Under the pieces are notes generated by a model. That model saw only the letters and a list, made by a program, of their open reading frames with translations. It was not told the DNA's origin and searched no databases. This document shows, piece by piece, positions 27,201 to 37,200 of a DNA stretch of 64,000 nucleotides; position 1 is the stretch's first letter, and each line of letters opens with the position of its first letter. The position numbers and the translations under genes are program-made. The stretch lies in NCBI GenBank assembly GCA_015058275.1, contig SVCQ01000009.1, positions 1 to 64,000 on the forward strand, written 5' to 3'. This stretch comes from Clostridiales bacterium. GTDB lineage: Bacteria > Bacillota > Clostridia > Peptostreptococcales > Anaerovoracaceae.

Positions 27201-29549
27201 GGACACCGTTATTATTTTTTCCCACTTGCTCTTGTTGGCCCTCCGCCAGATGCAGAACTCGCTCACATCTGCAGGATCCTTAAGAGCACTCCAGCTAAGA
27301 CTCGCCGAGGTGCTTGAGGCAGCTTCGGCCTTGAAAGCAAAACTGTTTTCGGCTGTGATCTTTACCGGTGCGGCAGCCACTTCGCCTTTGTCATTGACTG
27401 CACTTATGACTATCGTGTACTCGACGCCGGATTCGATCTCATTGCCGCCAATGGAATATTCGAGGGCATTCGGACTGTAATCGCCCGGCTCTATCTTGCC
27501 TGAGGTGACTTTTCCGTTACTGCCGGTGATCTTGTACTTATAATAGTCGACCGTGCCTCCGGTAGAAGGGGCGGCCCAGTTGATATGCAGGCGTCCATCC
27601 AGCCAGCCCAGCTCTCCCTTCTCATCTTTCCACTCACAGCGTGCACTGACGTTTTCAGGAGCTCCCGGTTTATCAGTGTCCTCATTGACAGGCGGCTCGC
27701 CGTCAGTGCTCTCGTATACGAGGGGATTGGACGGTTCGCTCATGCCCAGATCGTTGTATGCAACGACCCAGAGAATGTGCGGAGACTTATAATCATCAAC
27801 CGTCACGTGTGCGTAATCTGACTCTTTCCATGCAATGCGCATGTCAAACTGTGTGGCGTCTGCCGGTCTGCTTATATATCTTCCGTTTGCCTCTTCATCC
27901 CTCAGCGGATGCGACCATGTGTTTTTCCACATATGAGTATTAGGTATCCCACCATCAGTCCGATAGATGATATACCCGTCAGGCTTGCCTCCTGACTTGC
28001 TCGGAGACCAGTTCATTGTGACGGTCTGCCCGTCGCCGCCTTCCCTGACTCTTCCCACAAGTCTCGGCGCTCCCGGAGCCTTCTCAAGCTCATCCTCATC
28101 GACGTCGCTCGTATCCTTGCAGAACACGACGGTCCTGCTCGTGACAGTAAGCGACGGATATTGCTTGCTCGTCCATGTGAAATAGTATTTGTACTCCCCG
28201 TCTGCTCCCGGTGAATCTGTATAGGTAATGTTCCCAGAGCTGTTGCTCCAGGTGTTGATCACCCTGCCATCGCGGTAGAGCCTATATGTTCCCGTCCCGT
28301 AATGGTCTATGTCTACGGTTGCGGACTCTCCGTCATAAGATCTGAGCCTCATCCCGAATGGTCTGCCGCCCGGAACACTGTAATAGCTGTCATCGCCGAA
28401 GTCGGCTGCAGCGCTGAAACAGTACGGTTCTGTCACACGTCCGTCATACCCGTGGCCGATAGCTTTATATGTATATACCTTATCTCTTTCTACTCCCGTA
28501 TCGACCTCTGTGCCGTCCGGTCCCTCCGTCAGCGTCACTTTTGAGTAGCGACTGTCCGAGGTCCCCACCGGCTTGCGCCAGAGCTCGATGCGTTCAGTGC
28601 CAATGGTGTCGAAATGAACAGCAAGGCCCCTGCAATTACCTATGACGTTGTCATAACTGTCATCCCAAATATCTTCACCATAACAGGTGACAGCATGGCT
28701 CTCTATGCACAGATCCCTCTCAGGCATTGATGAGAGCACATACATCTCCCCCGGTACGCTTTCATTGCCTTCAGAGTCGACTGCCGTTACCCAGAATGTG
28801 TAGTCAGCATCGTCCCTGCCAAAAGATACTTCTGTTTCCCATTCGTAATACGTGGTGCCATAAACATCTCTGGGCTTTACCCCGTTCTGCTTTACCTGCT
28901 TGAGCAGTCTGCCGTTACGGTAAACATTGAAGTGATCGATATAGCCCTCGCCGCTGCTGTGGTCGTTTTCCCCGGTATCCGGATCTTCCTGTCCGCCTTT
29001 CGCGTCCCAGGACCATTCGATACCCCCCTCTCCGTCATATGAATATCCGTCGATATCATATGGAGCAGCAGGCTTTGCACGTTTGCCGCTTCTAGGTGTA
29101 GCGCACACCGATTTGCTCGGTGTGCCTTCATATATGTCCCACCCGGCGTCGGCGAGGACGATGTACGAGTATGTAGTCCCGTTCTTTGCGTAATGGTCCA
29201 CAAAAACTGGGTTCGTGAATTGGTAATCACCGGAATATCTGTCCGGTGCAGTAGTCACGGAACCTATCAGTACATATTTGTTGAGCTCTGGCCTTGTAGC
29301 GCTTGCATCTTTCCCGACACGTCGATAAACACGGTAGTACTCAATGTTGCCCACCTTCAGCCAGGACACTTCGTTCTGACCGTTTCCCGGTTCAACTGAA
29401 ATGTTAGTGACCGCCTCATCATCAGCGCACGAATAGTAAGTGCCTGTAGCGGATCCTATGGCAGCGCCCAGAAGCGGGATCGCAGCCGCAGTCATCAGCA
29501 GCACAAGTGCAACCAAAACGATCAATGCAGGTATGTTTTTACTCCTCAT
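24273..29549 (-). CDS. Giant secreted protein with Fn3 repeats, helical region and CxxC modules
   Basis: The 1758-residue product has an N-terminal hydrophobic signal (about 8-30), then a long array of fibronectin-type III-like domains (to about 1085), an alpha-helical FIVAR-like stretch (about 1085-1295), and about eight modules of the form H-x-W...ATCT..G....CxxC (about 1296-1665), for example CSKCGK, CKLCGA, CVNC, CSVC. The last 85 residues form a lysine-rich Fn3-like domain (ending HVSAWSNWKTAKTK), almost the same as in the protein at 34204-40527. No LPxTG motif or SLH domain is present, so retention may use the basic C-terminal domain binding wall polymers. The role may be adhesion; this is inference. 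Confidence 0.75.
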   Translation of the reverse strand: MRSKNIPALIVLVALVLLMTAAAIPLLGAAIGSATGTYYSCADDEAVTNISVEPGNGQNEVSWLKVGNIEYYRVYRRVGKDASATRPELNKYVLIGSVTTAPDRYSGDYQFTNPVFVDHYAKNGTTYSYIVLADAGWDIYEGTPSKSVCATPRSGKRAKPAAPYDIDGYSYDGEGGIEWSWDAKGGQEDPDTGENDHSSGEGYIDHFNVYRNGRLLKQVKQNGVKPRDVYGTTYYEWETEVSFGRDDADYTFWVTAVDSEGNESVPGEMYVLSSMPERDLCIESHAVTCYGEDIWDDSYDNVIGNCRGLAVHFDTIGTERIELWRKPVGTSDSRYSKVTLTEGPDGTEVDTGVERDKVYTYKAIGHGYDGRVTEPYCFSAAADFGDDSYYSVPGGRPFGMRLRSYDGESATVDIDHYGTGTYRLYRDGRVINTWSNSSGNITYTDSPGADGEYKYYFTWTSKQYPSLTVTSRTVVFCKDTSDVDEDELEKAPGAPRLVGRVREGGDGQTVTMNWSPSKSGGKPDGYIIYRTDGGIPNTHMWKNTWSHPLRDEEANGRYISRPADATQFDMRIAWKESDYAHVTVDDYKSPHILWVVAYNDLGMSEPSNPLVYESTDGEPPVNEDTDKPGAPENVSARCEWKDEKGELGWLDGRLHINWAAPSTGGTVDYYKYKITGSNGKVTSGKIEPGDYSPNALEYSIGGNEIESGVEYTIVISAVNDKGEVAAAPVKITAENSFAFKAEAASSTSASLSWSALKDPADVSEFCIWRRANKSKWEKIITVSGNAEKRYTDTGLEMGTTYEYYMTAADVNGATHRSVTREVTTTSRTDGNNAPTEFSARAVDGDVILNWTPPQGGLPTYYVLEYQTMDKSPTNDNDWSSIELKGDVYGNTPLFRTEAFGNSTGAVIMSWEYAGTGYSRYSDFRNLRGKKILLRVRACGYRTGYSPASNMIEFTWPAESSISHASRPPKPITPTVVEGDDQITLRWNKRTNLESGESEATFYQLVRIWDNKSVIFTIPAVPGKTSYEFVDMDTDVQNGRQYTYELRPCSSYHYMDSYYNEYWYDPLCYMHQVTATPNGPTVDQKVANNISTMFAGLISSKPNPLTNDYCRQVLELKDNYEGLSSYQKKLIGSETCGQIEALINEVTAFLSQEEYGEDQEVLNVKTEIAAIDPDAVVTEAYETKVSTARANYDALPEAAKSLIDNYSILTRAEAHIKQVKREAADQAKADALSTKLLAINVEAIRALTSDTLTDEQEREIANLRWEYDSMTKAQQAKVSKQGLQKLEEAEAAINDILGIDHVHSLKEVAAEEATCKDKGNIKYYKCSKCGKYFLDAAGATEITDKTAVEIPTDPTKHVWSEWSVKKAATCTTGGMEEHSCKLCGAKEERSFEARDHKWDAGTIDDSSPATDGEGKTYYPITFHCQNCSETKSGKIYPGGEDSCPAGAHVWDKGTVTKTATCTENGELKYTCVNCTTSVKYETQVDPLAHVWGDWASVEGKEATCTSSGSSERTCTLCHEKEIRIDTALGHDWHQSQHDEHYVAPTCGTAGQMTAVCSRCEATSIEVIPATGRHTYGEWKVTVEPTCTEAGVKVRECSVCHNVEFAPADPKGHAWDGGRVTKQPAVGVKGVRTYTCTRCGKTRTESIAALPQPYVAPAAPAEIQDLPYVKASKPAKGKKAITVKWKKVKKKNQKKIGGIEIQVTGPGVNMVVTAGKKKSSKKIKGLMPKQKYSCRVRAYNYIGGVKHVSAWSNWKTAKTK

Positions 29550-29729
29550 GGTGTACTCCTTTTTCAGGCTGACGCCGACTGTGTTATCTCATCCAACCTT
29601 TACAGTTATTCATCCACATCCATATTCACTGTAATTGTATTAAAAGGTGTGCAATGCGCGTAGGATAGTTTAGGGGTAGTTGACTCTCCCTGCCTTGAAA
29701 TGGCTGTCAGGCGGGAATAAAATGAAACC

Positions 29730-31124
29730 ATGGATCGAAGGAGAACCGACATTTCAATATGCCTGCTGATAGGTCTCTCATTCCTCTGGACGGGGTGCGG
29801 ATATCTCTCGTGGTTCTACCATCTCGCAGACTTCTATACGGCGTCATCGGTGGATATGCTGACTGAGGTTATCGGCTATCTCTTCCAGGCGGCGGGTCTT
29901 GTAGCGTTCGCATTGCACATGAAGCAGCGCGGCCCTCAGTCCACCCGGTCTGCGGCCCGCTCCCTCGGCCTGCTGTCGCTTGCGGCTCTGGTTATGGACA
30001 CTCTCGCGTCCATGTCACCGTCAGGAGCGGTCAGCCTTATATTCGGCTACGCCATGAACATCATATTCGGCATGATCGCGGGCGTCTATCTGACAGTGCT
30101 GGCAGAGCACGCCTCGCCATCTAGGATGGGTATAATATTCGGTGCCGGCTACGGCATCGGAAGCGTGGGCTCCTATCTGCTGTCACTCCCGGGCGGCGGA
30201 TTTCTGTCAAGCCCGTATGTCTTCATCATATACGCGGTCATAATCATCCTGACTCTGCCTCTGGCCGCTCACATCACAGGCGCACCGGCAAACGAGGCCT
30301 CTTCATTAGGATCAGCCCTCAGCATCAGCGTTCCGGAGCCCGACTCCCAGAGCAGGAGCAGCTTCGACTTCCTGTGGCTCCCCGGTCTCACCATACTCTT
30401 CCTCAGCTGTGTCAAGAGCGGAGGATTCTACTTCCCGACCGTGGATCTCGCAGGCTATAACGTCAGTCTGGAGCTGTCCAGGGCCTTCTACGCGGCCGGA
30501 CTTATAGCCGCAGGACTCATCAACGATAAACGTCGTTCGGCGGGCGCCGTCCTCTGCGTGGCCGCTCTGGTATTCCCGTTCTTTACGATGATCGCGGGCA
30601 GTCACAGCAATATCAATTACGCGCTCTGGATCGGCAGCTATATATTCTTCGGCTTCTATTCCGTTTACAGAGTGCTGCTATTTGTAGATATATCACGCTC
30701 GTCGTCTGATCTTGCCTGGCTTGCCTGCATGGGCCTCATGTGGGGCAGGCTCGGAGATGCCGCCGGCGCCGCTATCGGCATCAGGCTGAGCAGAGAGCCG
30801 ATCGCCCTTATCACGGTGATGGCCCTGCTGTTTGTCATATGCATATTCATGTTCTTCCGTCTGTTCCAGGCGGTATACATGGTGCCTGCAAAGGAGACGC
30901 CTGATTACGTCATATCCTTTGCCGCCGCCTATGGTCTCTCTCAGCGCGAGACAGGCCTGCTGCGGCTCATACTCGACGGGCGCACCAATAAGGAGATCGC
31001 AGATGAGCTCTATATATCCGACAACACCGTAAAGTTCCACGTCAGGAACCTCCTGCATAAGACGGGCTGCTCCAATAGAAAAGAGCTGCTCTCGCTGTTC
31101 AACAGCTACTGCAGCCCTGCCTGA
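29730..31124 (+). CDS. LuxR-family regulator with MFS-like membrane domain
   Basis: The 464-residue product has about twelve hydrophobic helices (about 8-395) in a major-facilitator-like layout and a C-terminal LuxR/GerE helix-turn-helix (about 405-462: LSQRETGLLRLILDGRTNKE then SDNTVKFHVRNLLHK). Membrane-bound LuxR regulators of this kind are common in Eggerthellaceae and some Clostridia and may sense a transported ligand. It diverges from the giant surface gene and may regulate it. Start: the ATG at 29730 lacks a Shine-Dalgarno, while AAGGAG at 29738-29743 points to ATT at 29751, seven codons on. Confidence 0.85.
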   Translation: MDRRRTDISICLLIGLSFLWTGCGYLSWFYHLADFYTASSVDMLTEVIGYLFQAAGLVAFALHMKQRGPQSTRSAARSLGLLSLAALVMDTLASMSPSGAVSLIFGYAMNIIFGMIAGVYLTVLAEHASPSRMGIIFGAGYGIGSVGSYLLSLPGGGFLSSPYVFIIYAVIIILTLPLAAHITGAPANEASSLGSALSISVPEPDSQSRSSFDFLWLPGLTILFLSCVKSGGFYFPTVDLAGYNVSLELSRAFYAAGLIAAGLINDKRRSAGAVLCVAALVFPFFTMIAGSHSNINYALWIGSYIFFGFYSVYRVLLFVDISRSSSDLAWLACMGLMWGRLGDAAGAAIGIRLSREPIALITVMALLFVICIFMFFRLFQAVYMVPAKETPDYVISFAAAYGLSQRETGLLRLILDGRTNKEIADELYISDNTVKFHVRNLLHKTGCSNRKELLSLFNSYCSPA

Positions 31125-31138
31125 TATTGTAAAGAGTT

Positions 31139-31555
31139 TCAGCTGTCCAGCTTCGCCAGAAAGTCCGACGGTGTTATCGCCCGCACTTTGGAACCCTTGT
31201 AGTCCTTCAAATTTCTCGTGACAATAAAGTCCGCGCCTATTCTATGAGCTGTTTCACTCATTACAGCGTCTTCAAAATCATCCATACCGTTATGCAGCGC
31301 ATTTATGCAATCCTCCGCGAGCGTATCCGTCAATCCAAAGATTTTAGTAAGATCATTAACTACTTTTCTGGTTTCTATATTGCTGTGATTATATTTATGG
31401 ATGATATAAAAAAGATCCGTCAATGCGCTTGCGGGAACAAAAGCCCTATACTCTCTGTTTGCAGCTCCGATTGCAAGATTCAAGGCATCATCAAAGAACG
31501 GTTCCCTGTTCTGCAGATAGTCGAGAATGACACAGGTATCAACTAAAATGTTCAT
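31139..31555 (-). CDS. vapC: PIN-domain ribonuclease toxin (VapC-like)
   Basis: The 138-residue product has the PIN acidic residues: D in ILVDTCVILDYL near the N-terminus, the DFEDAVMSETA segment in the middle, and DFIVTRNLKDY near the C-terminus. PIN toxins cut RNA, often tRNA or rRNA, in a metal-dependent way. It overlaps the antitoxin gene by 4 bases (ATGA), the standard arrangement. It is convergent with the LuxR-type gene, 14 bases from its stop codon. Confidence 0.88.
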   Translation of the reverse strand: MNILVDTCVILDYLQNREPFFDDALNLAIGAANREYRAFVPASALTDLFYIIHKYNHSNIETRKVVNDLTKIFGLTDTLAEDCINALHNGMDDFEDAVMSETAHRIGADFIVTRNLKDYKGSKVRAITPSDFLAKLDS

Positions 31556-31767
31556 AGCTGCGCTCGCCTTTCCTCACGCGCTTCTTCAAGGGTGATGTCT
31601 GCAGAAATAATTCCCGCGAGGTTTTTTGCTGTTTCGAGCAGATCCTGATATGGACTGCAGAGCTTTGCTACCACTTTCCCATTACGTGTAATAAAGATAT
31701 CCTCCTCGGAAGCAAGCTGTAGATATCTGCCAAGATTCTCTTTTAATTCCGTTGCTGTTATTGACAT
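31552..31767 (-). CDS. Phd/YefM-type antitoxin
   Basis: The 71-residue product begins MSITATELKENLGRYLQLAS and continues EEDIFITRNGKVVAKL, the Phd/YefM fold that binds DNA as a dimer. The C-terminal tail would wrap the toxin. It is translated first, with an AAAGGAG site, and overlaps the PIN toxin gene by 4 bases. The promoter upstream carries two CGTACG sites, the likely operator. Pairing a Phd-type antitoxin with a PIN toxin is common in Firmicutes. Confidence 0.9.
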   Translation of the reverse strand: MSITATELKENLGRYLQLASEEDIFITRNGKVVAKLCSPYQDLLETAKNLAGIISADITLEEAREERRAQL

Positions 31768-31779
31768 AGCCGCTCCTTT

Positions 31780-31817
31780 CGTACGTTTATTTTAATATAA
31801 TCGTACGATTTTTTCAA
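31780..31817 (-). promoter_or_regulatory. Promoter and operator of the antitoxin-PIN operon
   Basis: TTGAAA (31812-31817) and TAAAAT (31789-31794) lie 17 nt apart on the minus strand. CGTACG palindromes occur at 31802-31807, inside the spacer, and at 31780-31785, just past the -10. Their centres are 22 bp apart, two helical turns, which suits cooperative binding of antitoxin dimers. Confidence 0.65.
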
Positions 31818-31835
31818 TCCAATCATACATAATCG

Positions 31836-32123
31836 TTACTCTGTGAAGTATTTGCAGAGTTCGGTCGATTCGACGTAGTCGGCTTTCATCTCTCCGAGTT
31901 TTATGAAGTGCGGGAGAGTCGCGTGATGCTTTTGCGCATCCTCATCCTTCCAGCACTCGAGGAGAAGGATTTCATCAGGGTCATCCGCCGACAAGAAGTA
32001 ATCATATCTGAAGTTGTCCTCTTCATCACGCGAAGCCTGATCTATCCCTTCGACCTTGATTGCTTCCAGAAAAGCCTCTCTTTTACCCGGTTTGCATTTG
32101 TATATAACATTAAGCACCATCAT
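31836..32123 (-). CDS. Antibiotic-biosynthesis-monooxygenase (ABM)-fold protein
   Basis: The 95-residue product has the dimeric ferredoxin-like ABM fold: MVLNVIYKCKPGKREAFLEA, then RYDYFLSADDPDEILLLECW and HATLPHFIKL. Members range from haem or quinone monooxygenases to small enzymes of unknown substrate, and no catalytic identity can be given. The frame is open to 32153, but GGAGG at 32132-32136 lies 8 nt before the ATG at 32121-32123. It is a single gene just upstream of the antitoxin-PIN pair. Confidence 0.8.
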   Translation of the reverse strand: MMVLNVIYKCKPGKREAFLEAIKVEGIDQASRDEEDNFRYDYFLSADDPDEILLLECWKDEDAQKHHATLPHFIKLGEMKADYVESTELCKYFTE

Positions 32124-32394
32124 GATGATCACCTCCGACTTTATATCTCTCACTCAGTGCAGATACTTTCGTCTCGCATATCTAACGCACTATTTGTGGT
32201 CTTATTATAACAGATTTGCATTATCCATCTTCCATAATTAAAACGCAACGATGCCTCTGGCATTTCATGCAGCCCATAAATAATCCTATCTCAAAAAAAA
32301 TCCATGACAAGCCGAGCGGTTCCTTTTTTGTGTAGAGGGGCTATAATTGAACATGTAAGATCGAACCAAAGACCGGTGGCTGCCTGCCGGGAGT

Positions 32395-34086
32395 ATGAAG
32401 GGGCTTGAAAAAATGATGAGAGACATACTGACCGGAGTGGTGATCAGAGCTATGACGATAAAGGGGCATCTGGACGTCAGAGACATGCACAGAAACGCGA
32501 AAAAAGCCGGACGCGTAAACGAGAAGCTGCTGTTTAAGATCCTCAGAAGAAACAAGGACTGCATGTACGGACGCAGGTACGGTTTCAGTGACATAAGGAC
32601 TGTAGAGGAATACAGAAGCAGGGTGCCGATCACGACCTACAGCGACTATAAGGATCTGATAGACAAGATGGTGAAGGACGATGAGAAAGGACTTATCACA
32701 TCGCTGCCGCTGGTAGGCTACGGACAGAGCTCGGGAAGTGTGGGAACCCGCAAGTTTATACCTATCACAAAGGACGTCCTGAGGATCTTTACGAAGTATA
32801 CCGTGACCCGCATGATGGGGATCGCAGATGACTACATGAAGAAGAACGGTCTTGGCAGACTGTATCCGGGACGGGGAATGTTTACGCTGCCGGGCTTCGA
32901 TGATGTGCTTCCGAACGGACTGCCGTGCAACAACATAGTTGATGCATCCGCGCGCAGGATAGGCTTTCTGTATCCGGTCATACTGAGTGTTCCGTTCAGA
33001 AAGAGGCTGACAGGAGCGGAGGCGAACTTCAGGTATGTGAACCTGAGATTTGCACTCGAGGATAAGAACAGCATGTATATCTTCTCTGCGTTCGTAAAGT
33101 CATATACGGATATGATCATGTACCTGCAAAAGCACTGGGAAACGCTGGTAGAAGATATCGAGAACGGCACTGTCAGCGACCTGTCGGGGGCAACGCCTGA
33201 AGCCAGGGCGAGGATCCTGGCGGCGACAAGACCGAATCCTGCACGAGCCGCAGAGCTCAGAGCCGAGTTTGAAAAAGGCTTTGATGAAACCATTGCCAAG
33301 CGGCTCTGGCCGCATCTGTGCGTGATAAGCGGGATAGGCACATCGACATACGCACCGTTTGCGGAGCTTGCGCGCAAATACTCAAAGGATATCCTGTTCG
33401 ATTTTTCGATCTACGGAGCAACAGAGGGCCTGTTCGCGGCATGTGACAGGATAGGCGACGGCAGACAGCTCATGCTGCCCGACAGCTGCTATTATGAATT
33501 CATACCTGTAGATGACGAGTCGCGCATATTCTCTATCACTGAGCTCGAGGTCGGCAGGGACTACGAGATAGTTATAACGAATCAGGCAGGTCTTTACAGG
33601 TATAAGTGCGGAGACGTGATCACGGTCGTTGACCATCTTTACGAATGCCCGTATATACAGTTTGCGTACCGAAAGGGGCAGCTGATCAATGTACTGGGAG
33701 AGAAAACGACCGAGGCGCATATCAACGCATTGGTGGAGAGGCTTTCTGAGCAGACCGGGCTCAGCATAATGCACTGGGCTGCGTATGTGGATTACAACAG
33801 TGATCCGTGCAGCTATGTGCTGCTGATAGAAAATGGAAAAGGCGAGGATATGTCGGTCTGCAGCGCTGATGCCGACAAGCTGCTCGATGAGATCAATCCG
33901 AGATTCGCGTTCTATAAAGCCCTCGAGGAGATAGGTTCTCTGCGCATAAGGAATCAGAGACCCGGGACTCACGCAGAATGGGCAAAGCAACAGATAAGCA
34001 AAGGGGTCTCGCCGGAGCAGGTGAAGCCGGTGAGGATACTTGATTCGGACGAAAAAAGAGAGTTCTTTCTCAGCAGAGCAGACTGA
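32395..34086 (+). CDS. GH3-family acyl-adenylate-forming enzyme
   Basis: The 563-residue product belongs to the GH3 superfamily, known from plant auxin-amino acid synthetases. The nucleotide motifs are present: SSGSVGTRKFIP (about 112-123), IYGATEG, and YRYKCGDVI. GH3 enzymes activate a carboxylate with ATP and transfer it to an amine; the bacterial substrates are largely unknown. Nothing adjacent fixes the substrate. GGGAG sits almost against the first ATG; a second start six codons on (32413) has AAGGGG at 9 nt and may be the true one. Two hairpins with T runs follow the stop codon. Confidence 0.85.
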   Translation: MKGLEKMMRDILTGVVIRAMTIKGHLDVRDMHRNAKKAGRVNEKLLFKILRRNKDCMYGRRYGFSDIRTVEEYRSRVPITTYSDYKDLIDKMVKDDEKGLITSLPLVGYGQSSGSVGTRKFIPITKDVLRIFTKYTVTRMMGIADDYMKKNGLGRLYPGRGMFTLPGFDDVLPNGLPCNNIVDASARRIGFLYPVILSVPFRKRLTGAEANFRYVNLRFALEDKNSMYIFSAFVKSYTDMIMYLQKHWETLVEDIENGTVSDLSGATPEARARILAATRPNPARAAELRAEFEKGFDETIAKRLWPHLCVISGIGTSTYAPFAELARKYSKDILFDFSIYGATEGLFAACDRIGDGRQLMLPDSCYYEFIPVDDESRIFSITELEVGRDYEIVITNQAGLYRYKCGDVITVVDHLYECPYIQFAYRKGQLINVLGEKTTEAHINALVERLSEQTGLSIMHWAAYVDYNSDPCSYVLLIENGKGEDMSVCSADADKLLDEINPRFAFYKALEEIGSLRIRNQRPGTHAEWAKQQISKGVSPEQVKPVRILDSDEKREFFLSRAD

Positions 34087-34114
34087 ACTCCTGCAGATAA
34101 GTAGGACCTGCGAG

Positions 34115-34165
34115 CTTATGCCCGCAGGTCTGCTGCTTTTAGGATGATCGATCCTCTTTTATTTT
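34115..34165 (+). terminator. Tandem terminator of the GH3 gene
   Basis: GACCTGC (34115-34121) pairs with GCAGGTC (34134-34140). A second hairpin, AGGAT (34141-34145) with ATCCT (34151-34155), is followed by CTTTTATTTT. Confidence 0.75.
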
Positions 34166-34203
34166 CGCAGAATTGCGGACCGTTCCTCTTATTAGCGCAA
34201 TAG

Positions 34204-37200
34204 CTATTTCGTCTTCACTGTCTTCCAGTTAGACCAGGCGGATACATGTTTGACCCCGCCTATGTAGTTGTACGCTCTGACGCGGCAGCTGTACGTCTGC
34301 TTTGGAAGGAGTCCTTTGATCTTCTTTGAGGACTTCTTCTTGCCTGCCGTTGCAGTGATCGTACCGCTTGGCCCTGTCACCTGTATCTCGATGCCGCCGA
34401 TCTGCTTGAGCTGTTTCTTTTTAGGCTTCTTCCATTTGACGGTGATAGCCTTCTTGCCCTTGGCCGGCTTGGATATCTTTACGCCCGGCAGATCCGTCGG
34501 AAGCGTGATCGGAGCTATTGCAATGGATTCCGAATTGCCGCATCTGCTGCACCTGTGGGACGCAAGGCCCTGTGACTCCTCTGTAGGCGGCTGTACCGTG
34601 TTCCATCCTGACCATGAGTGTCCGAGCGCTTTCTGCGTTGTCCTGGTCTGTGAATGCGCCGGATTATTGTTGCAGGTCCTCTTCTCCAGATTGCCCTCTG
34701 TACATGACGCATTGCGGACCTTGGACCACTCTGACCAATCGTGTGTGTTCGGATCGATCGGTATCTCCTCAGTTTCTATTACGCCGCAGTTCCTGCGTTT
34801 GCAGGTGAGCGTCCTTGTGCCTGTCGCACAGCAGGTTGACGGAGTATCGACCGTCACATCCCAGTCATGTCCAAGAGCCGCCAAGACTCTTGTCTCCCTG
34901 GCAGAGCATAGAGCGCACTGCCTTGCCTCATTACCGCTTGCAGTGCAGCTGGCCGCTGTTTCTACCGCCCAGCCTTCATCCTTATCGGCATTCCTCCAGA
35001 CATGTTTGGTCGGATCCGTATCTGTTTCATAGCGTCTGATGACATTGCATTTGGTGCATGTATAAACGATCTCGCCTTTTTCAGTACAGTTCGCTTCTTT
35101 TTGAACAACACCATTGCCCCAGGTATGTTCTCCCAGAGTCGGGCATGCCCCTGCAACCAGCTTATCGACTATGTCGATGCGCTTCTCATGGCATACTGTG
35201 CATTCATATTGTATCTGCCCGTTTTCAGTCGGAGTCGACTCTTTGATGACAGTACCATTATCCCATTTATGCCCCTGTGCAGGAACTGTCCTGCTTTCAA
35301 CATGCTTGTTGTTATGCTTGCAGACGCGCTGCTCGATACCGCCTGTCGTACATAGGGCAGTACTTGTTGCAGTCCATTCACCCCACTCATGGGCAGCTGC
35401 ATCGAGCGGAAGCATTACCTCATCAGGGCTAAGTGTATGCTGCCCTTCTGCATCGCTGAAGTATCCTCCGCAAGCAGTACACCTGTAGTGCGCCCTATAA
35501 CCATTTTTAGTGCATGTGGATTTGCTTGCACTTACCTTCTGCATGATGTGTTCATGTTCACGGCCGAGGATCGCATTAGCCTTATTTACTGTTTCATTCA
35601 GCTTATTTACAAGAGCTGCGCTGTCGCCGTCGCCCTCGAACATGCTCCTCTGGCTGTCACTGAGAGCTCCGATCCTGGTCTGCAGGGCTTCGGCCTTGCC
35701 AAGCACTTCCTCAGCGTTAGCTTCATTTACATCAGAGGCCGACTCCAGATTTCTGAGATCCGTCAGCAGGTCATCAACAAGAATCCTGTCTGCAGCTTCC
35801 TTTTCAAGAGCATCGATCCTGCGCTCGGCAGCCACAAGCTTTGTCGTATCTACGATGCGTTTAGCTTCCGAAGGTGTGATCGCATCGTAAGCATCCCTGA
35901 CTTGCTCAACAGCCGGTTTGACCTCGCTCAGATTGTCACCGGTAATACTGTCAGCATCAGGCAGATTATTTATCTTCGACTGAACAGGCGCTACTAAATC
36001 CTGATATTTTGAAAGCGCCTCTAGGTCTTTGATCTTTTCTATGCAATCCTCCAGCTTCTGCCTGAGTTCACTGCTTATCAGCTTTTGCTGCTTGACCGTG
36101 AGTCCGTCATAACGGTCTTTTGCCGTATCGATGGCGTCCTTATCTCCTATGGCCACACTTGCAGGTTTAGGCAGATCAGATATAAGTTTAGCAACCTCAC
36201 CGGCAATGGTCTGATCTTTGGACGTTCCGGATGGGACAGCTACTACACTTTCATATACATCTCCCCGGAAATTACAAGCATACAGCCTGTATTCATAGCG
36301 GACTCCTGCCATGGCAGAGAGATCAGTATATGTTGTAACAGATGCCGGAAGCGAAACAGAACCGAAATCGTCGTCATCATCGCCAACGATATACCGCCTC
36401 AGTTCATAATTAGTTGCCCTCTCGACTTTGTTCCAGTTAAGAGTTACCTGACTGTCTCCGGCCGTCGCTGTCAGTTCTATATCGCCCGGATATTCATCAG
36501 CCAGCTTGTCTATATCTTCCTGAGTAAGCGTTACTTCGACTATATTCGAGTGATTCGGATACATTTCATCCAGATTATCTGCGTGTATATCCGTTTTCGG
36601 CACGCTGTCTCCGTTTATATAGCTGTACGCATACACACTGAACCGGTATGTGCCAGGGCTCATATAGCTCCAAACCATGCTTGTAGACGGTGCATGGACC
36701 CATCCGCCGCCATTCCAGTCGACGTTATCGCCTTCAACTTCTCCGTAAACGAGCTTATAATACTGAGCCTCGCCTGTTGCAGGCGGATCCCAGGTGAGGA
36801 TGACCTCGCCGTTTACGACCTCATAACCCAGCTTCTGAGGGGCACCCGGAGCCTCCGCCGCTGAGGTCTTTGCAGGCGTTACTTCACGCAAAACGCTGGA
36901 GCGTTCAACACCGTCACTGCAAACCGCGACGACCTTATACTCATACTTCCATCCATTGCTTACATTCTTATCCTTCCATGCGTAATGCTTTGTACCATTT
37001 GAGTCGCTTATTTCTGTACCGTTTTTCTTCTCATAATGCACATCGGATGCATCCAATGTCGTTACCGTCTGCCAGCTTGCGGACTCTCTCTTTCTCATGA
37101 TCTTCCACTTACTGACGGTAACATTCGAGCTCTCCTTGAACAGGTCTGTCCATTCCAGTTTGGCATATCCGTTGCCGCCGTTGACGCGGAAGCGAGGGAA

